Origin: Vespa crabro
Taxonomy: Eukaryota > Arthropoda > Insecta > Hymenoptera > Vespidae
DNA: 64,000 bases
Reading direction: 5' to 3'
NCBI RefSeq assembly: GCF_910589235.1
Contig: NC_060956.1
Span: forward strand, 814,501 to 878,500
Positions 1 through 11,513 of this stretch are shown piece after piece. A model generated the notes under the pieces. It was not told the origin of the DNA. It searched no databases and saw only the letters and a program-made list of their open reading frames with translations. A program made the position numbers and the translations under genes. Each line of letters opens with the position of its first letter. Positions within the stretch are counted from its first letter, which is position 1.

Positions 1-156
1 TATTACGATAAAAATGTCTATCCTAATATAATTCAATATATTTATTTGTTTCTTGTGTCAAATATTTTAATAGGTATATGTATGTATATACATATGTACT
101 GTGGAATATTTGTGTAGTGGAGAAATGGCACGCGTAATTGTATTCTTTTTTGTTTG

Positions 157-194
<38 letters not shown>

Positions 195-319
195 ATTTAT
201 CTCTCGTTATCTCTATCTCTATCTCCAATGTGTAACATATTTTACTATATTGATTGTGATGTAGCATAGAAGGATGTCAGATTCGTAGACTACTAAGAAC
301 ACTTCATTTTCTTTTCTTT

Positions 320-576
320 TTTATTTTTATCTTCTCACGGTGGCTTGGTCATCAAGGCGACTATTCCTTTTTTTTTTCTTTTTTTTTCAACACGTGTAAT
401 AAATTTTCCAACACGTATTTACGTTTCTCTGAAACCAGTTCGCTAATAATCTCGACCGACGATAAATCGTTTTCCTCATAGGACGATAATGTGATCTCCT
501 CAATCTCCTTTTTCTTTACGTTCTCATCAATCTTTTCCTTCGATACCACGCAAGACGGTAACAACAACCATCTTCG
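320..576 (-). CDS. Possible terminal coding exon, charged protein, unidentified
   Basis: A minus-strand frame opens just below a TAA at 580-582 and runs to a TAG at 361-363. It has no ATG near its start, so it could only be an internal or last exon; an AG at 572-573 could be the acceptor. Roughly 70 residues are rich in Lys and Glu: SKEKIDENVKKKEIEEITLS comes early and ENLLHVLKKKEKKKE ends it, which suggests a coiled or disordered tail. An AATAAA-like signal lies 36 bases past the stop (320-325, minus strand). The last residues come from an A/T-rich tract and may be fortuitous. I do not recognise a family. Confidence 0.2.
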
Positions 577-651
577 GCATTAACGAACAGTAATTGTATT
601 TCGAGAAATGTCAAAAACGTGCGAAAAAATATGATTAAAATAATTATGATC

Positions 652-673
652 ATATATATATATATATATATAT
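652..673. repeat. (AT)n microsatellite
   Basis: Pure AT alternation of 22 bp. Confidence 0.9.
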
Positions 674-1077
674 GATTTTAATGATAAAATAAACTCGCAT
701 GATTGAACTATCGGGCGGGTTTTCGAAGCTGTAAATCGATTATTATTAACATTATGTTGGTTGTGTTGTAACAACCGTCTTGTCATAAATTTTTTTTATA
801 GGAGATTTATAGTCATCGTTAATTAAACGACCTATCAATTTTATATTCGCTAAAGAAAAGAAAAGAAAAGAAAAGAAGAAAAAGGAAAAGAAATACAAAG
901 AAATTTGAATAGACGAAATAGAAATTGTCATTCCTCTTTTTGATTTCGAAATTGCTATAGTTCCTTTAAACGCGTTTATCGCAAAGTTTCGCGTGCCTTA
1001 ATATGGATGACAAGACACTCTGCGTTCGTTTTGAAAAAACTATGATAAAAGATAGAACGCGTTTCGTACTTTGATGA

Positions 1078-1101
1078 TATAATAATAATAATAATAATAA
1101 T

Positions 1102-1132
<31 letters not shown>

Positions 1133-1196
1133 ATAATAATAATATTAATAATATAATAATAATAATATTAATAATTAAAAATAATAATAATATATA
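1078..1196. repeat. (AAT)n interrupted microsatellite
   Basis: About 120 bp of ATA/AAT units with interruptions. It yields a spurious Ile/Leu-rich open frame on the minus strand. Confidence 0.9.
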
Positions 1197-1449
1197 GATA
1201 CACATAACACATATTTATATACAAATGTTTGTACCGCTCGTAATAAGTTTAGGAACTTTAGGTTTCTACTCGTATTTTCTTCTCGAAATGTTTAGCTTTA
1301 TTAGTGAAGTGATTAGCGAAGTATAAGGCTGTTATATCACAATTCTAGTAAAGTCAATTGTACGTACCTAAAAATATTGATGCGAAAAGTAAAACGTCGA
1401 ATGATCCTTTTCTATATACAAACATATCGGGTGTGTTAATATGCGTTTC

Positions 1450-1468
1450 TCCTCTCTCTTTCTCTGTC

Positions 1469-1530
<62 letters not shown>

Positions 1531-1555
1531 TTTATTTCTCTATCTCTATCTCTCT
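1450..1555. repeat. (CT)n with ATCT variants
   Basis: Imperfect pyrimidine repeat of about 100 bp. Confidence 0.9.
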
Positions 1556-2524
1556 TCGAGACGTCTCGAAGGTAAAATGAGTAAGTTGAGCAAAAAGTGT
1601 CGATGAGAGTACCTTTTACGTACAAGAATGCCAAATTGCAGCGTCACCAAAGATGCGTCATGTGAATGAAAGAAGGTAAAAAAAAAAATAAAAATAAAAA
1701 TAAATAAAAATAAAATAAAATAAGAAAAAGGCAAGGAGGAAAGAAATGAAAGAAAGAAAAAGAATATAAGGGAGAAAAAAAAGAAAGAACGAAAATGGCG
1801 TGACTATGCGTCGTATCCAAATATTGTTCCTATGATATTTTCGCGTTTTACACGTATAGTTCACATCTCGTAACTCTTGATCGAGACAACGCTCGCTATC
1901 GTTGCAACGCGTTGCCTTTCGTTTGCTCTCTATTTTTGATACGGCCGTAAACGATAAAATATTTATTTGCGAGCAATGTTAAATGTTCTTTGCGCGATTC
2001 AATTGAATCTATGTAAAGAAGAAAAGAAGAAAAAAAACAATGTTCGTCACGTCGGCAAAATTACATTTCCATTGGAAATTTTATATTGAAATGTTTACGG
2101 CTTGATTTTATCCGACGGGATGATCATTCGAATAATAATAAAATAAAATGCACAGCGATATTCGAACGTATCGAATTCGTTGTCTTCTGCAAGTTTCTAA
2201 TGCGCCATGGCTGGAAAATAGGCAGAGTAAGCGAATTTTAAGAGCGTTGATGATGATGATTATTATTATTATTTTTTTGTTTTTCTTTTTTTATGAAAAC
2301 ACAAACACCGTTTCACGCGCTGATATAACTTAAATATATTAGCCTTATACTTATCGATAAAGTATAAAATCAATCTGCCAATCGATGTAGCGTTTTGACG
2401 AATGAAAGCTTTGTACGAGAGGTGGTCTGTCGATGTAAAGAAATTATGCGAAATACAGGTTCTGTTGTAATTCTGATTTATTTCATTTTGAAGAAGACGA
2501 AAGGTAGAAAGTAAAATTCATTTC

Positions 2525-3721
2525 CTATGATTTTGTCGGTATAAATTTGACACGAAGTGTTTTAGACAAATACAAAATAATATTTGTTACCATTTTAATG
2601 TCATTTATTTCGTCAACTGAGGTTCCAAGTAAAAGTTGTGTAGTATGTAAGCAACAATTAGTTTGATCTCAAGTATTGCGAATCTTTGACTTACGAAAAG
2701 AAAAATAATACAGGTGATTTCAATATTTTTATCATTTCTTCATGCATCATATTTTACCGATGCACTTTCTTAATCCTACGCTGAATGGTATTTATGAATA
2801 AGGATTACGTCCTTTCACATTTTCTGGTAAGAATCTATCAGTATCAAAAATATCTGGACTTTCCCAATATACGGGATTTCTGTGTAAGCTATAGATGTTT
2901 ACGTGACACGTAACGAATCGGGTAGGACTAAATAATTTTCTAAAAATTAATATGATGATATATTTGACATAATCGATTAAACAAAAATATATGTGAAATG
3001 TAAATAAATTACATACTCAGCTGTAAATTCTCAGATATATGACGAGATATAAAATGAACGCTTGGATATAATAAGCTTAGTGATTCTTTTATGTATCTTT
3101 CCAAGTATCGAAGCACAGAGATTGTTACTTTATAATCTTGCTGTTGCATAACTGTGCTCACTTCGTTTCTTATACTTTCTTATAAATCAATAGATCATTT
3201 ATTATTCATGCAAGACACGTCTCTTTCGTGACCGATGTTTTATTAATCTTTTTGAAAGAAAAAAAGATTACCTGAATATCTTTATGTTTTGCCAAAAGAA
3301 GCAAAGCAAAGACCAAAGCCATTGCCGTAGTGACGTGATCCTATGAAGATTTTTTTCATAAATTATTTTCATTTTCTCTTAGCTGTTAATCGAAATAAAT
3401 TCGTATTATCTAGAAAATATGGCAAACATAAAAGTATCGACTTCTTCTCAAATATCTTCCTCATCGATTTCATTATCCTTCACAGAAGTGGCTTTAAGTA
3501 GATCTAGCATAGCGAGTCTTTTCTTGAATGTCGGATCTGTGATGAAAATATTCAATTAATATTTCTATCGAGATTATAATAAATTATTATTAAATAATTA
3601 CAATACTCTTATTATTCTCGTCAAATCCTTCAAAAAATATATCATTTTTATCCATCTTTTTAAAGTTTTGTAAAAATCTCCCGTTAATTCGTTCATGGAA
3701 ATGTTTCCTTTCTGCAATTAT
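2525..3721 (-). pseudogene. Cytochrome P450 CYP4-family pseudogene (C-terminal half, introns retained)
   Basis: CYP4 enzymes are ER-bound haem-thiolate monooxygenases acting on fatty acids, hydrocarbons or xenobiotics. Read on the minus strand, five blocks follow CYP4 order. 3607-3721 begins IIAERKHFHERINGRFL after a TTTAG acceptor. 3421-3536 holds KKRLAMLDLLKAT and later EEVDTFMF. About 3272-3340 is the I-helix, DHVTTAMALVFALLLLAKH. 3017 to about 3171 is the K-helix exon, LRYLERYIKESL then LYPSV and FISR. 2757-2927 has HRNPVYWESPDIFDTDRF and the haem loop FSVGLRKCIG (Cys codon 2762-2764). 2525 to about 2685 has AILEIKLIVAYILHNFYLEP and ends TLRVKFIP. Lesions: an in-frame TGA at 3448-3450, an in-frame TAA at 2792-2794, and two extra bases at 2618-2619 that shift frame. 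The ExxR arginine is serine (3075-3077) and the I-helix acid is valine (3332-3334). Splice-like borders remain, so this is a decayed DNA-level copy and not a retrocopy. A weak extra fragment may lie at 3770-3850; the N-terminal half is not seen. Confidence 0.9.
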
Positions 3722-4309
3722 CTAAAGGTATCTACAGGTATTTGAAGATAATTTGTTTTATAATATGTAGACCGATTATCGATCAGATCTAAACTTTTTT
3801 CCGAACACGTGTGTTGATGAAACGCATCCAACTTATCGAGGATAAATAAAAATAATATATAACAGCAAAGTATCATAACTATGAACGATAACGTAATAAA
3901 GAGAAACTATTTCTTTTTCTTGACCAAACAATCTAATTAATTTCCACTATAAAATCACGAGTAATAATTAAATTATATTTTACCAATGGCAGGACAAAAA
4001 ATATATCAAAGGATAGTTAAATCGATGTTACACTTTACTTGATTCCAAAGTTATTATAAACAATTCATTTGATGATTTTCCAAATAACGAGAAATTTTTA
4101 ACTTGACAATCGAAAAAGGAAAAAAAAGTAAACCATAAAAAAATGTGTTCTTTTTCGACCATAAAAATTGTTATGAAAGAATATGAGATTCGAGGATGGG
4201 TTATTGGGATCTTAGCCAGGGTCGAGTGATATTCCAACTCGGGAATATAGAAGTTGTATAGATAAGTTTATTAATCTTTTGGCCAGAATAAAAGCTACGT
4301 TATATTCCA

Positions 4310-4311
<2 letters not shown>

Positions 4312-4346
<35 letters not shown>
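4312..4346. repeat. T35 homopolymer
   Basis: Thirty-five uninterrupted T. The sequence before it has no retroelement 3' end that I can recognise, so insertion of a poly(A)-tailed element on the minus strand is only a possibility. Confidence 0.9.
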
Positions 4347-4349
<3 letters not shown>

Positions 4350-5214
4350 GACTCCGTTGCTAACTGAAGAATGTCTTTTATCGCAAGGCACGTCCGCTTG
4401 GGAATTTTTTGCAAGATGTTTTAAGTTATTACAGCCGTACGATGCTTATTCGACGGCACGTGTTGCCTCTTGATGCAATTCTAAGTCAAAGTCACCTTAA
4501 AAATGCTGTTCCTTAGAAATGCTTGTTTCTCTTTTTTTTTTTTCCTTACTTATATTTTTATATGCGTTTTTTCGATATACTTTTACATCGCGATGTAATG
4601 CTCGTTTATTTGTTATTATTATTGTTATTATTATTATTAGCGATAAAAAAAAAACCTTTTGTTCTATTTTTACTTTACAAGTAAAGGATAGGCTTTATCG
4701 ATACTATATTCTATATTTTCGATTAATAGTAATTTTATTATTAGAAAGAGTGTGCTCTTTCTACAATATTGGCCTACTTCTGCAATCTCGAAGAAGTTAT
4801 TAATTTCTCTACGATTTATTGAATTTGAAAAATTAAGTCGTTTAAACAAATATGGTAGAGAATCTTTTATATATTTCATCAGCTTGTTTTGACGATAATA
4901 AAATTGAATTAATTATTCCCTTTGGTAATCCTACGAAAAAACTCGTTAGTCGACGTACAAAAAATAATAATTATTTTACAATTAAACTAATTGCGGTTAA
5001 TCTTTAATCTAATTTTTAATCTAACCTGCATGTCTATTGCTCGATTAAAAAGACCATGTTCTATTTCGGTTATAAATATAAGTTTTATAAAATTTTAATT
5101 TATTATAAAACATAATTAAATTAATTATTAAGAGTGCATTACGTTTTCATATATTTCTTACGATTCTTTAAAGTTCTTTCCTCCATTAGTTGGACTTTAA
5201 TAGAAAATTGTTGA

Positions 5215-5425
5215 AATAGGATTGGCTGAACGAAGTCGCACGCTGATTGGTAATTGATATCACGTGACATAAATTCACAGCTATATGAGCGTCTAGATTA
5301 TAGGATTATAAGTGAGCTCATGTTCGATGCGAAAAAACAGAGTAGGCAACCTATCGCTGTTGCCATTCCCTGACGCATAATTAATGTCTGCGCTCTTGTC
5401 CAGTTTTGTTGGAATTGAACTATTC
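5215..5425. promoter_or_regulatory. CCAAT/E-box cluster, possible old or active promoter
   Basis: Inverted CCAAT boxes (ATTGG) lie at 5221-5225 and 5246-5250, followed by CACGTG at 5261-5266 within ATCACGTGAC. Further CCAAT-type boxes occur at 5781-5785, 5880-5884 and 5923-5927. CCAAT plus CACGTG is a common metazoan promoter combination (NF-Y and bHLH factors). No adjacent gene can be seen, so its target is unknown. Confidence 0.2.
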
Positions 5426-7474
5426 CGGCAAAAAGCTATAAAAATTTTTTGAAAATTATTATAATTTTATGCATTACATATTTCCCATAACAATAAAAGT
5501 AACGGTAACGTAGGAATCTCTAAGAAATAAAATGTCCCGTAATGTTACGTTACCACGACGATTTTCAGTTCATTTGCTGCGGTGTAGGTTACAAAAGCGT
5601 ATTATTCGAAATATTTGAGAAATTCATTATAAATTTTAAAAATAAATTAATCAAGCTTTTGTAGAATAAATATATTTTGTATTATATTATTTTAATATGA
5701 ATACAAATTTATTATTCATTCAATATTTTATAGATCCACCATTTATCACGAACTATGATGTCAAATAATCTTGCAATCTGATTGGTTATCTCTAAGAATA
5801 GTAACAATAGAATTTCGAATTTTTCAATGGCTATTATTTTGTCATGGCTTCTTTTACGACAGTCAAATCGAGCAATGCGATTGGTTGAAACTTTACTGTA
5901 TTGTCATGGAAAATGCGTGTGACCAATTTAAAATTGTTATCATCGAAACATGTGTAATTTAAGCGGTAAATATGAATTAATTTAGGTAATATATAATATG
6001 TAATATTTATTAATTATTATTTTTGAAAAAATAAGTGGTAAAATCACCGAGTGAGATACCGTGAGCTTCTGCACACAACAATCAGGCGATCGTTTAGTCC
6101 AAGCGATACATCATTGAAACGTGTTCATAAAAATTAATAGTGGCGATAGGATACTTATTTTTTATGAAAAAATGTCGAAAAAAACCCGTTGAATCCAGGC
6201 GTATAATATTTTTTTATTTTGAATTTTACTTTAATAAACGAAGTCTCATTTTAAAGATAAATGTTTACACGAGGAAATGACTTTTCCAAATTATTGCAAA
6301 ATTTTCCTATTCACTTGCCTATTTTTTGACACAATTTTTTTCTAAAGATATAAAGCTTTTTCATTGAAGAAAAAAAATATTTATATTAAATTAATTTTTA
6401 TTAAATTTATTACTGAGAATACCGACGTCATTGGAATTAGTGCAACGATGACTATCCTAGTTCATACGTTTCGCTAGGGTAACTAAGAAGCATGAAATTC
6501 TCGGTAGATAACTGTACAATTTTCCACAATAATTTGACTAATTTTCTTTTTCTTCTTATCCTTCAAACAAAGCTATAATGATCAAAGTTATTTAATATAA
6601 ATGATTTAATTATATAATTTCGAGGTATAATCAATTTTATCATATATTTATCATATAATAATCAATCCTTTTTATGTGATTGCATATAGACAAATTTACT
6701 TTACATAACGAATAGAAAAATAGAGTAAAAAATGAGGTTATGTTTCTTTTTTTTTTTCTTTTCATTTTTTAATTAATAAAAATTTTTCTTTTTTAGAATA
6801 CCGTCGGTATAATGGAACTATGTGAATTCGCATCATGAATTACTTGTTTGAGTCTACAGATGGCATGACGATGGATTTTCAATGAACATGTCTGGTAAGC
6901 CAAAATTACCTTATCGACATACCTAATTGTAAAATAGCTGTGTTACGAGTTGATCATATTTTCATTTCTTCTCTTCTCTCCTCTTCTCTTCTCTCTTTTC
7001 TTCACTCTTCTTCTTTCCACTTTTCTCCAATCCTTTTCTCATCTCTCTTCTCTTCTCTTCTTTTATTTTCAATTTTTCTTATCTTTAATAACTTCTCGGT
7101 CATATTATGAAATCTAAACATTCGATGAAAAATGAACAATGAATGGCTGTTGCAGTTTATTAAAGCGGATTATGTTTTAGAAACATTGATAAACGTTGAA
7201 ACACTTAACGAAATCTGATAAAGTCGAATATGGATCTTCGAAGTATACGTTCGATATTCTCGAAAATCGTATCGTGGCGTATAATCTATTTTAGAATATT
7301 CCCCGAAAGTTTGAAAAGCCTGTCACGCATTACGTCAGAACTTCCGAAGGTTAAGGCATTTCTCTTAAATTGAGTTGGATAGTTTTCTAACCTAAAAACT
7401 TGGCCGGGTAGGAAAACCGCTTTCTAACGGATTTAACTTCTCGATCTAATATAAAGTTCAGCGTGGACTCGCAC

Positions 7475-7738
7475 CAAAAAAAAAAAAAAAAAGAAAAAAA
7501 AAGAAAAAAAAAGGAAGAGGAGAAAAAAGAACAAAAAAAAAACAAACAAACAAACAAAAAAAAGAAAATAAAAAAAAGAAAGGATTCAAAAAATGAACGA
7601 GCGTTTCAAATAACATTGATAACTTTACGTTTGTATGGTAAAAGGTACGATCGATATCATCGATCATCATTCGTTTCATCGGGATCATTTACATGTTATG
7701 TCATTTTTCTAATGGCCGTGATTGTTCGAAACGTAAGG

Positions 7739-7768
<30 letters not shown>
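7475..7768. repeat. A-rich tracts flanking 140 bp of unique DNA
   Basis: A-rich imperfect repeats at about 7475-7582 and a run of 30 A at 7739-7768. They create spurious Lys-rich frames on the plus strand and Phe-rich frames on the minus strand. Confidence 0.85.
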
Positions 7769-7770
<2 letters not shown>

Positions 7771-8468
7771 AGAAAGAAAAAGAATAAAGGGAAAAAAAAG
7801 AAGAGGAGAAAACAAATGTACAGACACGCTTTGGCATGGTGTCTACAGAGAAATTCGATTAAACGCTTCTCAGCTTTGGCCGGAATCTTAGTTAAAGAGC
7901 CTGGCAAACATCTCTCACGGTTAACCACGATCCTCGATCGAACGGACCGTGTAAGAGATGCAGGATTACCGATCTCGACGCGGCAAGCGAACTTTCTTCA
8001 AATATTTACCGTGTCGATAAAAGGGCCAGAGTAGCCTTGATATCGGTGTCCTTGCTGATATAACTTACGACCGGACCGTTAAAGAGGCGGTGACGGGATC
8101 GAGGGCGGAAGAAGAAAGATGAAGAGAAACGAAGCGTGAGAATATTGGATCGATTTGAAAACGATTCGTCTTTCATGACTTTCAATGGATATCGATAATG
8201 TTGCATTCATATATTATATAACATGCAAGATATTTTATAAATATATATTGTCAAAAATTAAAACGTACGAACGTAATACAAAATATGTAATATACATATT
8301 TCCTTCATTAAAATACTTAATAACTAATTATATCGACTACGAATAATCGATCTTCTTAATTATGCAAAAAGATAAACGGAATAAGTTTAGAGAATCACAC
8401 AAAATAGTTTTAGGATTGACCAACGCTGACTAACTCATTATCATAAACTAATGAATGTTGCCACGCGC

Positions 8469-8534
8469 TTCCATATTTACATATATGTTACATATATAAT
8501 ATATTATATATGTAACATGTATGTAAATATGGAA
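8469..8534. repeat. 66-bp near-perfect palindrome
   Basis: Two 33-base arms meet with no spacer and pair with a single mismatch (T against C). The outer end of each arm reads TTCCATATTTACATA toward the centre. It is followed within 20 bp by an (AT)n tract. It could form a cruciform, or in RNA a long hairpin. It may be a foldback element or a small RNA precursor; no target-site duplication is obvious. Confidence 0.7.
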
Positions 8535-8541
8535 AAGGAAT

Positions 8542-8584
<43 letters not shown>

Positions 8585-8625
8585 TATTAAATTTCTCTAA
8601 GGTTACCGGTGTCGCTTTAAGATAA

Positions 8626-8742
8626 AAATCTAGAGAACTAACAAGAAACAAACAAGTACGTACGGGACAGGTGGACAGGGGCACCCCTTTGCTCCATGAT
8701 TATATTCAGGGCTACATCGAGGCACGCGGCAGGAGTCCGTGA
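8626..8742 (+). other. GC-rich island with short open frames on both strands
   Basis: This block stands out from AT-rich flanks and has no simple repeat. On the plus strand a frame is open from 8626 to a TGA at 8740-8742 and includes GTPLLHDYIQGYIEARGRSP just before the stop. On the minus strand another frame is open and reads SCRVPRCSPEYNHGAKGCPC, which is cysteine-rich. Neither has a start codon. The plus reading would need an acceptor near the CAG at 8668-8670; the minus reading could end at a GTACGT donor-like site near 8656-8661. I recognise neither peptide. It may be an exon on one strand or a conserved noncoding element. Confidence 0.25.
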
Positions 8743-8855
8743 TACTTCTTACTTTCCTTTCTCGAGAAAATATTGAAAAATGTCTTATTAAGTATATAGC
8801 CATGCAATATTTACAGCGGTCTTGATTAAAAATTCGATTTTCGAATAATCCTGTG

Positions 8856-8860
<5 letters not shown>

Positions 8861-8900
<40 letters not shown>
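8861..8900. repeat. (AG)20
   Basis: Pure AG repeat 35 bp before the first X-box motif. Confidence 0.95.
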
Positions 8901-8903
<3 letters not shown>

Positions 8904-8935
8904 CCAGAGCTCGCTACATCGTAAATGGATGACGC

Positions 8936-8949
8936 GTTACTATGGTAAC
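8936..8949 (-). promoter_or_regulatory. RFX X-box motif
   Basis: Read on the minus strand, GTTACCATAGTAAC is a full match to the X-box consensus GTNRCC-N(0-3)-RGYAAC bound by RFX transcription factors, which in animals control ciliary genes in sensory neurons. It sits 35 bp after an (AG)n tract in otherwise unique sequence. Function is inferred from the motif alone. Confidence 0.35.
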
Positions 8950-9429
8950 TCGAGTATCCTGCAAGGTAACACAGATCTCGTATCCTTGTGCAAGGTGAAG
9001 GCTTTCCCTCTTATTTCCACTCGCGGACATTAAAGAGAGATAGCGATATACGTCGAAATCACCGTCATCCAGCATCTCTCTCTCTCTCTCTCTCTATCTC
9101 TTCTGTCCCAATAACCCACTTATTGGGTCCGCATTCGCGACTACTTTTCCGTATATAGTCGGAACCGTGTCGCGCGTGGCTCAGGTTCTCTTCCTCACGG
9201 AGGACACGGACACGTTCCAACTATTTCATCGGACGATTACACATTCTTTTTTTTCTTTTTTGTCTTTTTTTGCCTTTGGAGAGGATCTTTTTTCCTTCGT
9301 TCATATCATCGGAACCATTTGTTAAGAAGTTTTAAAACGAGAATGAAAAAAGTGGAACATTCTTCGACTTTGTCGAACTGTTTTCATTGAAGTCTTCTTC
9401 TCTTTCGAAAATACATTTTCTCCTTCTCC

Positions 9430-9472
<43 letters not shown>

Positions 9473-9563
9473 CTTTCCTCCACAAGTCGCTTCCGAGTCG
9501 TCATCTGTCGCCTAGCAAACAGATATTTATCTTTAAAGGATGCTATATCACCTCTCTCTTTCT

Positions 9564-9620
<57 letters not shown>

Positions 9621-9624
9621 CTCT
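9430..9624. repeat. (ATCT)n and (CT)n tracts
   Basis: (ATCT)n at 9430-9466 and (CT)n running into (ATCT)n at 9567-9624, with unique sequence between. Confidence 0.9.
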
Positions 9625-10635
9625 CCACTGCTGTATCCTCCTTGGCTGCGTTTCCCTCTTGAACGTTCGCGATATTAAAGTACCGAAGACGAGGAAAGGA
9701 AAAACGGAGTGGAGGGGAAAGAGAGTGTAAGAGAGAAAGAGAGAGGATCACGATTATAAATTCGCGAGAGTAAACCGGCTCGTTGAATCGTCGATGAGTT
9801 CCGCAGGTGGCGACTAAAATTAAGGATATTGCACGTCCGACTCGACTAAAGCCTTTCTAAATTCTCTTCGTGTCGTCCTTTGTCGTTTGCTTTCTCTCTT
9901 CGTTCGTTTCTCTTCCCCTCCTCGTTTTATATTTCGTTCCGCCTTTCGCAATATTATTCGTAATGCAGTTCCTTTCAATACAAATCCGCATAGTATAGAA
10001 TTATTATTTTCAATGAAGATTCAACTATTTATGATCGAGATATATGATCAATTTTAATTGGTTAAACGATACTTTATCTTGACTAGGATAAAGGGCTGTT
10101 CTGTTTGAGTTTACGTTATAATCGCTCTCATTACTCACCGCGCGGTTCGTTACTAAATAATTAATTAATTTCCTTATCAAATTTCTATAGGAATTGTGGC
10201 GAAACTAAATGAAACATAAAGAACGCATTAACTTTAACGAGAATTCTTTTCTTTTAAGATTTACGACAAATAGAGAGGGAGAGAGAGAGAGAGCATCGAG
10301 TTGATACGATAATTTACTTAGATAGTAATTAGGAAAATCGGAAAATATCGTTGACGTCGTTTAAATCGAACGTATCCACGCGGGCACGCGCGGTCAGGAG
10401 GATGGGAGCGTGCGCGTTCCAGGTCGATTGGAAGGAAAAATAAGAGGAATACACGGCGCTCTAGGTTCAGCGCATATATCACGTCGTCCGCAGTTTATAC
10501 CGAACGAAGACATCGATTTTACAATTTGTAGCTGATCCCAATTCGAGCGTTTTATCCGTAACGGCTGAAACGTTGAACGGTATATAAATATATCGTCCCG
10601 ATCTCTGACGGTGTTCGTTCGTGAATACACGCGTC

Positions 10636-10646
10636 CTTTTTATATA
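10636..10646 (-). promoter_or_regulatory. TATA-like box on the minus strand
   Basis: On the minus strand TATATAAAAAG is flanked upstream by GC-rich sequence and followed by a CpG-rich stretch with a possible initiator TCACG about 25 bases on. Open sequence of about 75 codons follows in one frame, but no protein is recognised. Confidence 0.15.
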
Positions 10647-11468
10647 AACGTAAACGCACAGTAGAAAAGTGAGCGCGCACGTCTATACTTTCAGTAGCAC
10701 GTAATAGAGAGATGTTCGAGATCGTACAAAAATTCACCTCGACGATTGTTTCCTACGATAAAAGAAAAAAAGAAAGAAAAAAAAAGAGAGAGAGAGAAAG
10801 AGAAACAAATCCAATGATATTACGCGAACACAAAATGTTCGATCGTGCAGGATACAAATAATAACGAGTTTTAATTAAACCGTTACGATTCGTGCACGGC
10901 CGCTTACCTATGACTGACACGTCGGGCCAAATTAATCGGACATATTTGAAATATCGAAAAAATAAAAATCGTCCGATCGTCCGTTCCTCTTTTTTCCTTT
11001 TTTCTTTTTTTTTTTTTTTCTTTTTTTTTATTTATTTTTTGCTGCTACCACCGCGTAACAAAGCTAGCAGGCGTATAGGATACCGTTCGACGTTTATACT
11101 CGTTACGTTCATGAATTACATTTTTCTACGTTTTCTACTTTATATTGCATACCGATACATAACGATTTAACGGGTAAGATATTATCTCTTCGTTTATTCT
11201 TTTTTTTTTCAAATTGATCATATATATATATATATATATGCCAATGATTCAGTTCTCGATCGATTTCGATCCTAAAAGAAATTTCTTCTTCTTAAAGCAA
11301 GAATAAACTTACTGCGAGTAAGAATATACCCTATTTAATGGAGAATCCTTTTGGTAGAAAAGATAGACCGAAAAGGGGAATAAAATCTCTGGCGGATAAG
11401 TTTACATGCTTTCGGGAGATCGTTCCCATGAGAATGAGATATAAAGAGAAAGAGAAAGAGATAGAGAT

Positions 11469-11472
<4 letters not shown>

Positions 11473-11511
<39 letters not shown>
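11473..11511. repeat. (AG)n
   Basis: Pure AG repeat inside a chance Arg/Glu-rich frame. Confidence 0.95.

Positions 11512-11513
<2 letters not shown>

Larger units (their letters stand above)
3722..7470. other. AT-rich unique DNA upstream of the CYP4 relic
   Basis: No supported gene. It holds the T35 run, the CCAAT/E-box cluster near 5.2-5.9 kb and a perfect 8-bp hairpin near 4743-4762. A short segment at 6797-6894 is bordered by TTTTTTAG and GTAAGC and could be a noncoding exon. The N-terminal exons of the CYP4 gene would be expected here but I cannot recognise them. Confidence 0.5.

Noticed and set aside
4312..4346. T35 as the tail of an inserted retroelement
   Set aside because: No target-site duplication or element body could be recognised beside it, so a plain homopolymer is the safer call.
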